Source: Chitinophagaceae bacterium (GTDB lineage: Bacteria > Bacteroidota > Bacteroidia > Chitinophagales > Chitinophagaceae). Taken from it: 64,000 bases of DNA. The notes below the pieces were generated by a model. It was given only the letters and a program-made list of their open reading frames with translations, was not told where the DNA came from and searched no databases. The position numbers and the translations under genes were made by a program. Shown one piece after another: positions 7,405-17,146 of this stretch; position 1 is the first letter of the stretch, and each line of letters starts with the position of its first letter. The DNA lies in assembly GCA_903642275.1 (NCBI GenBank), contig CAHJWK010000003.1:1-64000 (forward strand), in the 5' to 3' direction.

Positions 7405-9585
7405 ATGCCAACCGATACAAATAACAACGACAATCAAACCAATAAAAAATTAGAAGACCTGCAGCAAAACATCGAAGATTCAACAGGTCAGGTTTTAACA
7501 ACCAATCAAGGCTTAAAAGTTAACGATGACCAGAATACTTTAAAGGCCGGTGAACGCGGACCAAGCCTGTTGGAAGATTTTATTTTTCGTGAAAAGATGA
7601 CGCACTTCGACCATGAGCGCATACCTGAACGCGTGGTGCATGCACGTGGTGCAGGCGCACATGGTGTGTTTAAACTGAATGAGGATTTAAGCGAATTCAC
7701 CAAAGCAGGTTTTCTTACAGATACATCAAGAGAAACGCCGGTGTTTGTGCGTTTTTCAACCGTTACCGGTTCACGTGGTTCAACTGATTTAGCAAGAGAT
7801 GCCCGTGGCTTTGCTGTAAAATTTTATACGGATGAAGGCAATTTTGATTTGGTTGGCAATAATATTCCGGTGTTCTTTATACAGGATTCAATAAAGTTTC
7901 CTGACCTGGTGCATGCAATAAAACCGGAACAGCATAATGAAATTCCGCAGGCTGCATCGGCGCATGATACATTCTGGGATTACATTTCAAATACACCTGA
8001 ATCTGCGCACATGATTATGTGGATTATGAGTGACCGCGCTATACCGCGTAGTTACCGCATGATGGAAGGTTTTGGCGTGCATAGTTTTCGTTTTGTAAAT
8101 GCTGAAGGCAAATCATGCTTTGTAAAGTTTCACTGGAAGCCTTTGCTTGGCGTGCATAGTGTGGCATGGGATGAAGCGCAGAATATTTCTGGTAAAGACC
8201 CTGATTATCACCGCCGCGATTTATGGGAAGCCATTGAAAGCGGCAATTTTCCGCAATGGGATTTTGGTGTGCAGATTGTGCCGGAAGAAGATGAATTTAA
8301 ATATGAATTTGATTTGCTTGATGCAACAAAGCTTATTCCTGAAGAATTGGTTCCTGTGCGCAGAATTGGAACGCTTACATTAAACCGTAATCCCGATAAT
8401 TATTTTGCAGAAACGGAGCAGGTTGCATTTCATACAGGTCATGTAGTGCCGGGCATTGATTTTTCAAATGACCCTTTATTGCATGGTCGTTTATTCTCTT
8501 ATACAGATACACAACTTAAACGTTTGGGCGGACCAAATTTTCATGAGATACCAATCAATCGCTCTGTAAATACAGTTCATAATAACCAGCGCGATGGTCA
8601 CATGCGCATGCAGATTAACCAGGGCAAATCAGCGCATGGTCCAAACGCAATGAAAGGCGGTTGCCCTTTTCAGGCTGGTATGATGGATGGTGGTTTTACG
8701 AGTTATGCAGCACCGGTTGAAGGGCATAAAATTCGTGGCAGAAGTAAAAGCTTTTTCGACCATTTCAGCCAGGCAAAACTGTTTTTCAACAGCCAGAGTG
8801 AGCCTGAAAAAAATCATTTAACGGATGCTTTATGTTTTGAATTATCAAAAGTTGAAACGATTGCTATAAGAGAACGCATGTTGTATTTTTTAAGCCAGGT
8901 TGATGAAGGGCTTGCGGGCGAAGTGGCTTATTGTGTTGGCTTGCATGTGCCAAAAGCATTAAAGACACCACTTAATCAAACAAAGCCTGCCGATGCAAGT
9001 GATGAAGAATATGCACCTGTTGTGAAAGAAGGTTCGCTGGCTAAATCAGCAGCGCTAAGCATGAAGAATTCACCAACAAGCGATATACGCACACGCAAGA
9101 TTGCTGTGCTTGCTGCCGATGGTGTAAATGAAGACAGCATTCAAGCAATAAAAAATGCATTGGAAGCTGAAGGCGCAATATGTGAAGTGATAGCACCGCG
9201 GCTTGGATTTATTGCAGGCATGAATGATGCAACAATTCCTGTTGCCAAAACATTTATGACCGCAGCCTCCGTTTTTTATGATGCAGTTTATGTGCCGGGA
9301 GGAACAAATAGTGTAGCAACGTTGGAAGCCGAACCTGATGCGATTCATTTTTTGAATGAAGCATTCAAACATTGTAAAGCCATTGCATTTGACGATGATG
9401 CATTACAGGCAATTAAAGCAACTTATTTCGGAAGAAAACTGCCTAATGATAACAGCAATGAAACTGTATTAATGGAAGGTATTATCATGAGCAGGGATGC
9501 ATCAACGCTTGCCACAAAATTTATAAAAGCAATTGGTCAGCACCGTTTTTGGGAAAGAGAAAAAGCAAGGAAGGTGCCGGCCTAA
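7405..9585 (+). CDS. katE: Large-subunit catalase, HPII type
   Basis: 726 aa, the size of E. coli HPII rather than small catalases. It degrades hydrogen peroxide with a heme. Visible active-site residues are the distal His79 (ERVVHARGAGAHGVF), Asn152 (DLVGNNIPVFFIQD) and the proximal heme-ligand Tyr366 (GRLFSYTDTQLKRLG). The C-terminal ~150 residues form the extra DJ-1/PfpI-like domain of large catalases, seen as RKIAVLAADGVNEDSIQA and YDAVYVPGGTNSVATLEAE. The first ~45 residues are hydrophilic and no signal peptide is seen, so it is cytoplasmic. It lies with DUF892, DUF4142 and ADH genes on the same strand, a peroxide/starvation stress set. Confidence 0.97.
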   Translation: MPTDTNNNDNQTNKKLEDLQQNIEDSTGQVLTTNQGLKVNDDQNTLKAGERGPSLLEDFIFREKMTHFDHERIPERVVHARGAGAHGVFKLNEDLSEFTKAGFLTDTSRETPVFVRFSTVTGSRGSTDLARDARGFAVKFYTDEGNFDLVGNNIPVFFIQDSIKFPDLVHAIKPEQHNEIPQAASAHDTFWDYISNTPESAHMIMWIMSDRAIPRSYRMMEGFGVHSFRFVNAEGKSCFVKFHWKPLLGVHSVAWDEAQNISGKDPDYHRRDLWEAIESGNFPQWDFGVQIVPEEDEFKYEFDLLDATKLIPEELVPVRRIGTLTLNRNPDNYFAETEQVAFHTGHVVPGIDFSNDPLLHGRLFSYTDTQLKRLGGPNFHEIPINRSVNTVHNNQRDGHMRMQINQGKSAHGPNAMKGGCPFQAGMMDGGFTSYAAPVEGHKIRGRSKSFFDHFSQAKLFFNSQSEPEKNHLTDALCFELSKVETIAIRERMLYFLSQVDEGLAGEVAYCVGLHVPKALKTPLNQTKPADASDEEYAPVVKEGSLAKSAALSMKNSPTSDIRTRKIAVLAADGVNEDSIQAIKNALEAEGAICEVIAPRLGFIAGMNDATIPVAKTFMTAASVFYDAVYVPGGTNSVATLEAEPDAIHFLNEAFKHCKAIAFDDDALQAIKATYFGRKLPNDNSNETVLMEGIIMSRDASTLATKFIKAIGQHRFWEREKARKVPA

Positions 9586-9618
9586 AATCGTTTAATAATG
9601 AATGCTTTAAAACAATAG

Positions 9619-9771
9619 CAAATAAATTCACTTCAAAATAAAACAGTTGTTATGACAGGTGCATCAAGTGGTGTGGGACGTGTGACTGCAATTGAGTTTG
9701 CAAAACATAAAGCCAATATTGTACTGACCGCGCGAAACATGCAGGCATTGCAACAAAGCGAAGTTGCCTGA
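9619..9771 (+). pseudogene. Short-chain dehydrogenase fragment
   Basis: About 50 codons with the SDR nucleotide-binding start: LQNKTVVMTGASSGVGRVTA then FAKHKANIVLTARN. The Gly-rich TGASSGVG motif is intact, but the frame ends at a TGA after ~50 residues of an expected ~250 and has no proper start codon upstream. Both ends are lost. It sits between catalase and the next stress gene. Confidence 0.75.
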
Positions 9772-9811
9772 TTAAATCATTCAAACAAATCACAAAAGTT
9801 AAATATTTATT

Positions 9812-10282
9812 ATGACAGAAATTAATGAAACACAAAGAAGCACTGTAGCACAAACTGCTGACCAGGTGCTTGTAAATGAGCTGATAGTTAGCATGTATGG
9901 AGGCATTGCATTAATGGGCCAGGCTCAGCATAAGCAAATGACAAAAGATGCCATTGACCTTGCGGAAAAACTTCAGAAATCGCATACAAAACTTACGGAA
10001 GAATTAAAGATGTATGAATCAGACCAAATGTGGCTTATACCAGCCGGAGAATGCGATGAAGATGTAGAAACACGCCAGAGTTTGGCAAAGAAAAATGGTG
10101 CTGCATACCAGCAGGAGTGGCTTGAATTATTAAGAAGCAGGCATGAAACAAACATTCAAAAACTGGAAGCTGCCAATCCTAACGATCCCAAACTTAAGAA
10201 GATGGGTGAAAAAGGAGTATCAACGTTAAAGGATTTATTGAGCGATATTATAGATATTCAACAAAGCTCTTACGCAGCTTAA
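9812..10282 (+). CDS. Helical protein, possibly DUF4142-like, unknown
   Basis: 156 aa, predicted almost entirely helical, with no signal peptide or membrane segment. The part GGIALMGQAQHKQMTKDAID, with a downstream KLQKSHTKLTEELKM, has the spacing of a DUF4142/ferritin-like helical bundle but the match is weak. The centre holds a Trp/acidic patch (QMWLIPAGECDEDVETR). Position between catalase and ADH suggests a stress role. The family assignment is uncertain. Confidence 0.6.
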   Translation: MTEINETQRSTVAQTADQVLVNELIVSMYGGIALMGQAQHKQMTKDAIDLAEKLQKSHTKLTEELKMYESDQMWLIPAGECDEDVETRQSLAKKNGAAYQQEWLELLRSRHETNIQKLEAANPNDPKLKKMGEKGVSTLKDLLSDIIDIQQSSYAA

Positions 10283-10330
10283 TTCAAATCTCAAATCAAT
10301 TTACATCATAAACAATTATAAAGAAACTAT

Positions 10331-11500
10331 ATGAAAGCAGCAGTTATACACGGTCCTGGAAAAATCAGTTGTGATAATGTTCAGGATCCAACAATTCAAA
10401 ACAGCAGGGATGCAATTATAAAGGTTACATCAACTGCCATTTGCGGTTCAGATTTACATATGTATTCCGGTGGCATCGCCCAGCCAAGACCGATGGTAAT
10501 GGGTCATGAATTTATGGGTATTGTTGAAGAAACAGGTTCAGGTGTAAGTAATTTAAAAAGAGGCGACCGTGTAGTAGTGCCGTTTCCTATTGCCTGCGGA
10601 CATTGCTTTTTTTGTGATAACCATTTGCCTGGTCATTGCGAAAACAGTAATCCAGAATATTACGGACCGGAAGGTGGCATCTTAACTGAAAAGGGTGGTG
10701 CATTATTTGGTTACTCTGATATTTATGGAGGTTATGATGGTGGCCAGGCGCAATACGTCCGTGTGCCATATGCCGATTATGGCCCACGCAAAGTGCCTGA
10801 TAATTTAAAAGATGAAGAAGTGTTATTTCTTACAGACATTTTTCCTACAGGCTATACAGGTATAGATTGGGCAAATGTGCAGGGCGGTGAAACTGTTGCC
10901 ATATTTGGTGCGGGCCCTGTCGGTTTGATGGCAGCAAAAAGTGCATGGCTGCGTGGCGCTGAAAAAGTGTTTGTTATTGATACTTTACAATACCGTCTTG
11001 ATAAAGCAAAAGTGGTATCAAAGTGTGAAACAATTTTATGGGATGATAAAGCAGAAGATGTAATAGAACAGGTACGGTATCAAACGCAAGGTCGCGGTGC
11101 GGATGTTTGCATAGATGCAGTTGGTTTTGAACCGGACAGAAATGCGCTTGAACGTACCAAAGCAATTATTAATGTAGAAAAAGGATCAGTGAAAGTGCTT
11201 GAAGCTTGTATGAGTGCTGTTAGAAGAGGCGGTACGGTTTCAGTGTTAGGTGTTTATCCTTATGCTTACGATAACTTTCCGATAGGTAAATTTTTTGATA
11301 AAGGAATTATTATGAAAGGTGGCCAGGCGCCTGCTCATAAATATATTGATGAATTGCTTGAATATGTTGAATCAGGTAAGGTAAAATTAAATGATATTAT
11401 TACACACAGATTATCTCTCACTGATGTATCACACGGATATGAAATCTTTAAAAAGAAAGAAGAAGATTGCGTGAAAGTGGTATTAGATCCTTGGAGTTAG
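10331..11500 (+). CDS. Zinc-dependent alcohol/formaldehyde dehydrogenase
   Basis: 389 aa medium-chain dehydrogenase. Catalytic zinc ligands are seen in AICGSDLHMYSGG (Cys) and MVMGHEFMG (His-Glu). The structural zinc loop is the four-Cys run CGHCFFCDNHLPGHCEN. The nucleotide-binding motif is AIFGAGPVGLMAAKSAWLRG, with a downstream acidic residue (VIDTLQYRL) favouring NAD. The extended zinc loop is typical of the glutathione-independent formaldehyde dehydrogenase branch, but substrate cannot be read from sequence. It is the last gene of the stress cluster and is followed by a terminator. Confidence 0.9.
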   Translation: MKAAVIHGPGKISCDNVQDPTIQNSRDAIIKVTSTAICGSDLHMYSGGIAQPRPMVMGHEFMGIVEETGSGVSNLKRGDRVVVPFPIACGHCFFCDNHLPGHCENSNPEYYGPEGGILTEKGGALFGYSDIYGGYDGGQAQYVRVPYADYGPRKVPDNLKDEEVLFLTDIFPTGYTGIDWANVQGGETVAIFGAGPVGLMAAKSAWLRGAEKVFVIDTLQYRLDKAKVVSKCETILWDDKAEDVIEQVRYQTQGRGADVCIDAVGFEPDRNALERTKAIINVEKGSVKVLEACMSAVRRGGTVSVLGVYPYAYDNFPIGKFFDKGIIMKGGQAPAHKYIDELLEYVESGKVKLNDIITHRLSLTDVSHGYEIFKKKEEDCVKVVLDPWS

Positions 11501-11518
11501 ATGCTTCCATATTAATTC

Positions 11519-11551
11519 AAAAAGGCTGTAACTATACAGCTTTTCGCTTTT
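11519..11551 (+). terminator. Rho-independent-type terminator after ADH
   Basis: The hairpin GGCTGTA-ACTA-TACAGC is followed by a T-rich run (TTTTCGCTTTT), 18 nt after the dehydrogenase stop. It closes the plus-strand stress cluster. Confidence 0.65.
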
Positions 11552-11856
11552 GATGGTATATGTTTAAGTCTTTCGGAAAACTTTTATATCTGAACTATTA
11601 ACTGTGAAAACAACTAACTTTTTGACGGATTGAATCCTTCAATCAAATATTTATTACTGCTGTTAAACAAAAACTGAAAGTGTTTAGCATCTAGACTCGT
11701 CCTGAAAAAACCTTACAATGGGTATCGTCCGGAAAAATGTTGTCAGTTTTTGGTTAGATAAATTATTAGCGTTTTTTCCATCTTGCAATTTGATAAGAAT
11801 AAAATTTATTTATCGCTTATGGTAGTAAAGAGTTGAGCTCAATATTAAAATAAATG

Positions 11857-11973
11857 CTCAAATGTTGAGATGTTTGCAGCCAGGTTAGATTTTAACTGCA
11901 ATGTGGTAAAGATTACTATTTAACATGTCTGTATATCTCAGAACATAGTTATCAATTTTTAGCTAAACCATCA
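11857..11973 (+). repeat. 117-bp direct repeat, copy 2
   Basis: Same sequence as 2406-2521, same orientation, with scattered substitutions and one extra base. It lies in non-coding DNA downstream of the stress cluster. The gap from the ADH terminator to this repeat (11552-11856) shows no gene. Confidence 0.75.
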
Positions 11974-12718
11974 AATAAAAAGCACACTTAAATAAACAGT
12001 CTTTCTTGTAAAGTGAATGCTTTACCGGCGCAGCAAGGTCTTTTTCAATTTATAAAAAGGAACGTGTATTCTTAGTTGTTATTTGCTAACTTTTAGAAAT
12101 AAAAAAATCAAGGAGCGGATACAAAATTTTTATTGAGTAGGCTTAGAAAAAAATTAGAAGAGTTAATACGCACCTGCAATGAGTCAAAAATGTTATCTGT
12201 GAAAAAACTTTCTATAACGGTAGATATAATATTTACACTGGTTGATGGTGCTTATTATTATTTAAACCTTATTAAAGATGAAGATGAATACAACTAAAAC
12301 TTCATCAATATAAAATACAGGCGTTCAAACTACTACAATAAAGTGATACATACGGCCCCGGCGATAACCAGAATATTTTCTGCCACTCCAGGGCAGAGTG
12401 GCACTTACACGATCGCAGCAATTCCAGTAACTGAAGTTATTTCTGCTACCAAAAAAGATGGGCGTATCCTGTTTCAGAACAAATTCAAAATGTAATAAAC
12501 TGGAAAGCTGCGTTATCAGACCAAAGTTTTAGTGAAGATGATCTTAACCAGGTTATTTGGCTGCTTAAATAATTGTTAGCATTCATTTATAAGCATTGCA
12601 ACTTAGCAATTCTTTTTAATTTTAATACTGATCATCCAACACAACAACCAATCACGCAAATCTTTAAATAATTTTTTATTAATGATGAACGAATGTAAAA
12701 GACAAGACAAATGAAATA
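11974..12718. other. Gene-free decayed stretch with one hairpin
   Basis: No intact gene. A perfect 8-bp inverted repeat TGCCACTC...GAGTGGCA lies at 12381-12403. Around 12508-12570 a short open stretch ends ALSDQSFSEDDLNQVIWLLK and a stop, which looks like the 3' end of a lost gene of unknown family. Confidence 0.4.
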
Positions 12719-12958
12719 ATGGATTTGTATGAAAAATTCGGCGATGAAGATTACGATGGCGAACCGGTTTCACAAACTTCCCATATGATTCAATGTGCTT
12801 TGGAAGCAATTGCTGAAGGTGACGACAATGAATTAATTCTCGGATCATTTTTACATGACATTGGCTACTTATTAAAACATGTTATACTTACAACAACGTT
12901 TTTCACTCTTTGTTTTTCAAAACATTCTTTACTTTCAATGAAAAATAACAATTCCTAA
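12719..12958 (+). pseudogene. HD-domain phosphohydrolase, truncated
   Basis: 79 codons. Residues 1-52 match the start of a small HD-domain hydrolase (EPVSQTSHMIQCALEAIAEG, then LILGSFLHDIGYLL) of the PhnZ/TmpB-like kind, including the HD metal-binding pair. Directly after the HD motif the sequence becomes unrelated hydrophobic/basic residues and stops, whereas the family is ~190 aa. The 5' flank remains open in frame (KTNEI before the Met), so the true start may be lost as well. Confidence 0.6.
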
Positions 12959-13294
12959 GGTATCGGCTTCAATGTAACTTTGCCGATTAGTTAACCCACT
13001 ATTAATGCCAGGGAACAAACTGAAATGATAACGCCGGATATCGTTTCTTCCGGTTTATATTTTATAATAATATTATCAAGTAGATAACTTTGTTTTAAAA
13101 AAAAGCAATGGATAACATATTAAGGTTTGATAATATTAAATAATGCAATGAACGTGAGTCAATAGACATACTCCCTCCTTGGCAAGAGTGCAAATTTAAT
13201 AAGACACCCAAGCTGCTTAAAGCTTATTGCAAAAGACTGCTTTAATTCCGAATGAATATAGAAATATGAATTGACAGAAGAGCGCGCAAAACAT
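12959..13294. other. Intergenic stretch, nothing recognised
   Basis: 336 bp with AT-rich sequence and no supported gene, repeat or clear terminator. Confidence 0.4.
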
Positions 13295-14008
13295 TTAGTT
13301 TCTATTAAAAAAATTAGTTTCGAGTTCTGTTATCTTTTTTGCCCCTTCCATACACTGACGCTTTTCAAAATAACCATAGGCTTCATCAAAGCAGTTTTTA
13401 TATACAGTTTTATTGCGTTCTGAAAAATATTTTCTTTTATTTTTTATGTAAAGCAATTCCAGGTTTTTTTTCATACTCCCTGAATCAACCCCATACAGTT
13501 CTGTGAGCATTAAAGCTGACTTGTCATCCCATAATAACGGAGTCATTCCGCTAATTTGAGTATTTACTTTATCAATTAAGACTAATGCCAAATTTGAATA
13601 CTGCGCTTTTCTACACTTTTTCATTTCTTCCCCGGCCTTTTGCTTACATTGTTCTTCAACTACGTTAATATTACGAAGTAGTATAGAGTTGAAAATAAAT
13701 CGGTAGTTAAACACATACAAAATTGAGTAAGAAAGTATGCCGGCTATAGCCACTGCAGGTAAACATAATTTGCTTATTGCAAAATGCGTGGTAATGATTG
13801 CAACAAATATCATAAAACAAAAATGCAAAACGTGATTGTACCAATATTCATAAATTATTTGATGCCTGGCTGTGATTATTCCAAGCGCATTGTTTTGCGG
13901 CTGATAAGCATTACCTAAGTGTTGATATCTTAATTCAATTTGATTCTTGGTTGACAGTTGTTCAAATGTTATAAAAACAAGTGCTCGTTTCATCATTTCT
14001 TTCATCAC
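13295..14008 (-). CDS. Two-TM protein of unknown function, element-end copy 1
   Basis: 237 aa. The N-terminal cytoplasmic part (MKRALVFITFEQLSTKNQIE, then HLGNAYQPQNNALGIITARH) leads to two membrane helices at about residues 62-82 and 84-106. A ~130-residue soluble C-terminus follows. Its end (LTELYGVDSGSMKKNLELLY, then ERNKTVYKNCFDEAYGYFEK) has the pattern of the RteC-like C-terminal region of Bacteroidota transposon regulators, a weak match. A close paralog lies inverted at 48091-48810, also next to an att-like site. Intact frame in both copies suggests selection. Function unknown. Confidence 0.7.
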   Translation of the reverse strand: MMKEMMKRALVFITFEQLSTKNQIELRYQHLGNAYQPQNNALGIITARHQIIYEYWYNHVLHFCFMIFVAIITTHFAISKLCLPAVAIAGILSYSILYVFNYRFIFNSILLRNINVVEEQCKQKAGEEMKKCRKAQYSNLALVLIDKVNTQISGMTPLLWDDKSALMLTELYGVDSGSMKKNLELLYIKNKRKYFSERNKTVYKNCFDEAYGYFEKRQCMEGAKKITELETNFFNRN

Positions 14009-14292
14009 TATACTTTTCTATAAATTTAATTGAAGTATCGATTAAGAATTGATAAAAGAAATATAAAATACGACTGCTTCTACTGTATATTATCTACTTA
14101 TACCTGTCTTGATAAATTTAGATGTAATAGAAAATGGAAGTAAGAAATTATAAAGTAAAATGTATCTTTATAACGATAAAGTCAACTGGTTGAAATTAGG
14201 TAAAGTTTATTAAATTTGCTCTTTGTAATCGACTAAAAAATCGACTAAATTTCTAAGTGATTAGTAATCAAATAACATACGTGGTAACGACG

Positions 14293-14306
14293 TATCCCGT
14301 CCGGTC
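14293..14306 (+). other. att-like core (tRNA 3'-end sequence), site 1
   Basis: TATCCCGTCCGGTC, identical to the core at 47.80 kb (opposite strand). Beyond GGTC the sequence leaves the tRNA end (TTGTGTT instead of CGC). It marks the end of inverted-repeat copy 1. The rest of the gap 14009-14503 holds no gene. Confidence 0.6.
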
Positions 14307-14503
14307 TTGTGTTAAAACGGAAAAAGTTGTTCTAACCTTACTTCTTCCTATTTTTTTAGGAGCAATAAATAGATTTCGTTACAAACATCTATTCTTATTT
14401 TTATTCATTTTAATAAATCTTTAATCGACCGGTTATCTATAAATCTTTGTGCTTATTTTATAAATATTAGTATTTATCTTTCTTTTAGCGGCTTAAATAA
14501 AGA

Positions 14504-17146
14504 TTATTCATCTTTCCAATATTGTAAAATATACTCAGCTGCTTTCTTGCCTTTTGTAGCAAATGGAACAAAACCTGAAGGCGTAAAACCTTTTATAGCT
14601 TCTTTTGCATACAAAATTGATTTATCCTTATTAACAATACCTTCTTTATATAACCACGCCATACCAACAGCGACCCTTGCATAATTGATTAAATATGTCT
14701 GTGGATTAGTCTCTGCCAATTGTTTATAGATGTCTAATGCTTTGTTATAGCTGATTTCCGTTTTGGCAAAATCTTTTTTATCTCTTTGTAAAAGAGCCAG
14801 GTTATTCAAAGTCATTGCAACATCGGAGAGATAGGTTTGCGGATTACCCTTTGCCAATTGTTCATAGATACTTAATGCTTCATTGTAATTTGTTTCGGCT
14901 TTACCAAACTCGTTTTTACGGCTTTGTAAAAGTGCTAAATTATTCAAAGCCATTGCAACATTCAAAAGATAGGTTTGTGGATTGATATCTGCCAATTGTT
15001 TATAGATACCTAATGTTTCATTGTAGTTTGTTTCAGCTTTATCCAACTCGTTTCTATTGTACTGCAAAAGGGCTAAGTTATTTAATGTCATTGCAACATC
15101 CGAAAGATTGGTTTGTGGTTTATCCTTTGCCAATTGTCGTCTCATGCCTAATGCTTCATTATAATTTGTTTCGGATTTGTCAAACTCGTTTTTGTCTTTT
15201 TGTAAACTAGCCAGATTATTTAAAGTTAATGCAACGCCGGAAAGATAGGTTTGTGGAATAGTCTCTGCTAATTGCTTATAGATGCCTAACGCTTCATTGT
15301 AATTTTTTTCGGCTTTATCAAACTCGTTTTTATTATATTGTAAAACAGCCAAATTGTTAAGAGTCATTGCAATTTCGGGAAAATAAATTAACAGTTTAGC
15401 GTTTGCAAATTGTTTAAAAATACCTAATGCTTCATTATAATTAGTTTCGGCTTTGTCAACTTCGTTTTTACGATTTTGTAAACCAGCCAGATTATTTAAA
15501 GTCATAGCAACATCAAAAAGATTAGTTTTTGGATTTTTCTCTGCCAATTGTTTTCTGATGTTTAATGCTTTATTAAAGTTGATTTCGGCTTTATCAAACT
15601 CGTTTTTTTCAAACTGTAAAGTACCTAAATTATTTAAAACTGTAGCTTTATGGTAATCATCAGTTATGTACATTAAACTCTTTTCATACCAATCAATAGC
15701 TTCTAAAATTTGCCTGTGTAATTGCAAAAAATAACCATAATTATAACAGGTAAAGCCATTCTCATCAATAATAGCAGCATCTTTATAAAATTTATTTGCT
15801 TGCTCAAACCAATTTTTTGATTTATTAATTAATGTTGTTTGCGCTTTAACCGTTAATTCATTAGCTAATTCTACAGCCTTTTCTTTATGCTTCTTAATAT
15901 CATCGTAAATATCCCTTTCATTTAATACTGCATCCGCTTCTTCATATCTACCATTATTAAATAATGCTCGTGCTTTTTCCAACCTAGGCGACAAAGTATC
16001 TGATTGTTGCGAGAATTGTTTAGCAAGATTTAAAACATTTGAAATAAAATTTTGCAGTTCATTTTCGGTTTTTTGCTTCTGCTGTGCTAAGTTTATAAAA
16101 TTAATTTCAGCACGATTAAGCAATCTTTGTTTACGCTCTTTGTTGTTTTCAGTTGCCTCTTCTACATCTGTTTTTAAATCCTCTATTTCAATTTTTATTT
16201 GTTCAACTTCAACATTCAGCTGTTCTATTTTGCTTAAAAGTTTTTGATGTCTGCCGGGTAAATTAAAATCAGGAAAGTTACTTGTTATCCCTTTTTTATC
16301 TAATTCTTCCCTAACAATTTGCCTCATTGTGTCAGGAAGTTTATCTGTAGATTCTTTTACTTCTACTACAATCTCTTTTGTTTCAGTAACAATATTTAAA
16401 ATTTCAATTTTTAATATCAACTCTTTGTATTGAACATAATATGGTTCAAGATGAGCTTGAATATTATCAACTGAGATACTTACATCAGTAATAGTTTCAT
16501 TTATATCCTTTAAATATTCGGTTTGTATAATGGTTGATAACCTGGTGTTCGTTTTTAATTCCTCAGTAAAAAATGCGCACGTAAGTTTATACCAATCAAC
16601 ATTTTTATCTTTGTCTCGCCATCCTTCCGAAATCGCGGTTTTGAAATTAGTTTCGATAAGACATCCATTATTCTCAAGCTCAACAAACAAGCTTTCTTTA
16701 AGCTTTACTATCATTTCAGCCAATAAATTCGATTGCTCTTTATTTTCTATAAATAATAAAGCTTGATACTCTTTATCAAAGTCTGTAACCGCGAAATGAA
16801 TATCGTTCTGGCTTATTAGCTTGAGTTCTTTCTTAATGTATTTTTCTATTTCATTAAGAAATAATGAATCATTACCGATAAATTTATCGTACCATTTGTC
16901 ATTAGACTTAATATGATTAACTGCTATCAGTGTTGCTTTTAAATATGCCTCTCTTACAGCTTTTTGGATGTCGTGGTTATGTGGCTCTCCTACGTCATTT
17001 CTCAGTTTTTTATATAGCCTGTTAGTACTGTTATTAAGAAAAGCGTAAGATGCATTGCCTATAGTTCCTGAAATAACACTTGTAATAAATGTTGAAGCCT
17101 GGAATTGAGCAAGTAATGCACCTGTAATTGTGGTAATCGGTTCCAT
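14504..17146 (-). CDS. TPR-repeat protein with glycine/alanine-rich hydrophobic N-terminus
   Basis: 880 aa, unrecognised family. The start MEPITTITGALLAQFQASTF leads into a weakly hydrophobic small-residue helix to about residue 40, reminiscent of HeLo/Bell-type membrane-active domains (inference). Residues ~45-280 are a helical region without known motifs. Residues ~290-400 are coiled coil (KLLSKIEQLNVEVEQIKIEI). From ~400 a TPR array begins; residues ~497-820 are seven 46-residue kinesin-light-chain-like repeats with the core LNNLALLQ, NEFDKAETNYNEALGIYKQL. No NTPase or nuclease motif is seen. It is the only gene between att-like sites at 14.30 and 17.53 kb. TPR plus a possible lytic N-terminus suggests a sensor-effector, possibly a defence protein. 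Confidence 0.8.
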   Translation of the reverse strand: MEPITTITGALLAQFQASTFITSVISGTIGNASYAFLNNSTNRLYKKLRNDVGEPHNHDIQKAVREAYLKATLIAVNHIKSNDKWYDKFIGNDSLFLNEIEKYIKKELKLISQNDIHFAVTDFDKEYQALLFIENKEQSNLLAEMIVKLKESLFVELENNGCLIETNFKTAISEGWRDKDKNVDWYKLTCAFFTEELKTNTRLSTIIQTEYLKDINETITDVSISVDNIQAHLEPYYVQYKELILKIEILNIVTETKEIVVEVKESTDKLPDTMRQIVREELDKKGITSNFPDFNLPGRHQKLLSKIEQLNVEVEQIKIEIEDLKTDVEEATENNKERKQRLLNRAEINFINLAQQKQKTENELQNFISNVLNLAKQFSQQSDTLSPRLEKARALFNNGRYEEADAVLNERDIYDDIKKHKEKAVELANELTVKAQTTLINKSKNWFEQANKFYKDAAIIDENGFTCYNYGYFLQLHRQILEAIDWYEKSLMYITDDYHKATVLNNLGTLQFEKNEFDKAEINFNKALNIRKQLAEKNPKTNLFDVAMTLNNLAGLQNRKNEVDKAETNYNEALGIFKQFANAKLLIYFPEIAMTLNNLAVLQYNKNEFDKAEKNYNEALGIYKQLAETIPQTYLSGVALTLNNLASLQKDKNEFDKSETNYNEALGMRRQLAKDKPQTNLSDVAMTLNNLALLQYNRNELDKAETNYNETLGIYKQLADINPQTYLLNVAMALNNLALLQSRKNEFGKAETNYNEALSIYEQLAKGNPQTYLSDVAMTLNNLALLQRDKKDFAKTEISYNKALDIYKQLAETNPQTYLINYARVAVGMAWLYKEGIVNKDKSILYAKEAIKGFTPSGFVPFATKGKKAAEYILQYWKDE
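14688..15653 (-). repeat. Seven tandem 138-bp coding repeats (TPR units)
   Basis: The TPR part of the 880-aa protein is encoded by seven successive ~138-nt units. Units share strings such as LNNLALLQ and ETNYNEALGIYKQLA, so they are similar at DNA level and can expand or contract by recombination. Confidence 0.8.

Larger units (their letters stand above)
13295..14306 (-). repeat. Inverted large repeat, copy 1 (element end)
   Basis: The two-TM gene plus ~290 bp of upstream non-coding DNA up to the att-like core are homologous to 47801-48810 read in the opposite direction. The non-coding part includes the doubled motif TTAGTCGATTTTTTAGTCGA, conserved in both copies, which could be recombinase arm sites. 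The flanks beyond the att core differ, so the end of similarity falls at the core. Confidence 0.8.

Noticed and set aside
7405-9585. Catalase plus DJ-1-like domain as a novel fusion
   Set aside because: This is the normal architecture of large-subunit HPII catalases.
12381-12403. 8-bp inverted repeat as an insertion-sequence end
   Set aside because: There is no transposase remnant next to it and no matching second end was found.
14688-15653. Regular 138-bp repeats as a CRISPR or satellite array
   Set aside because: The period lies in frame within the TPR protein and has no spacer structure.
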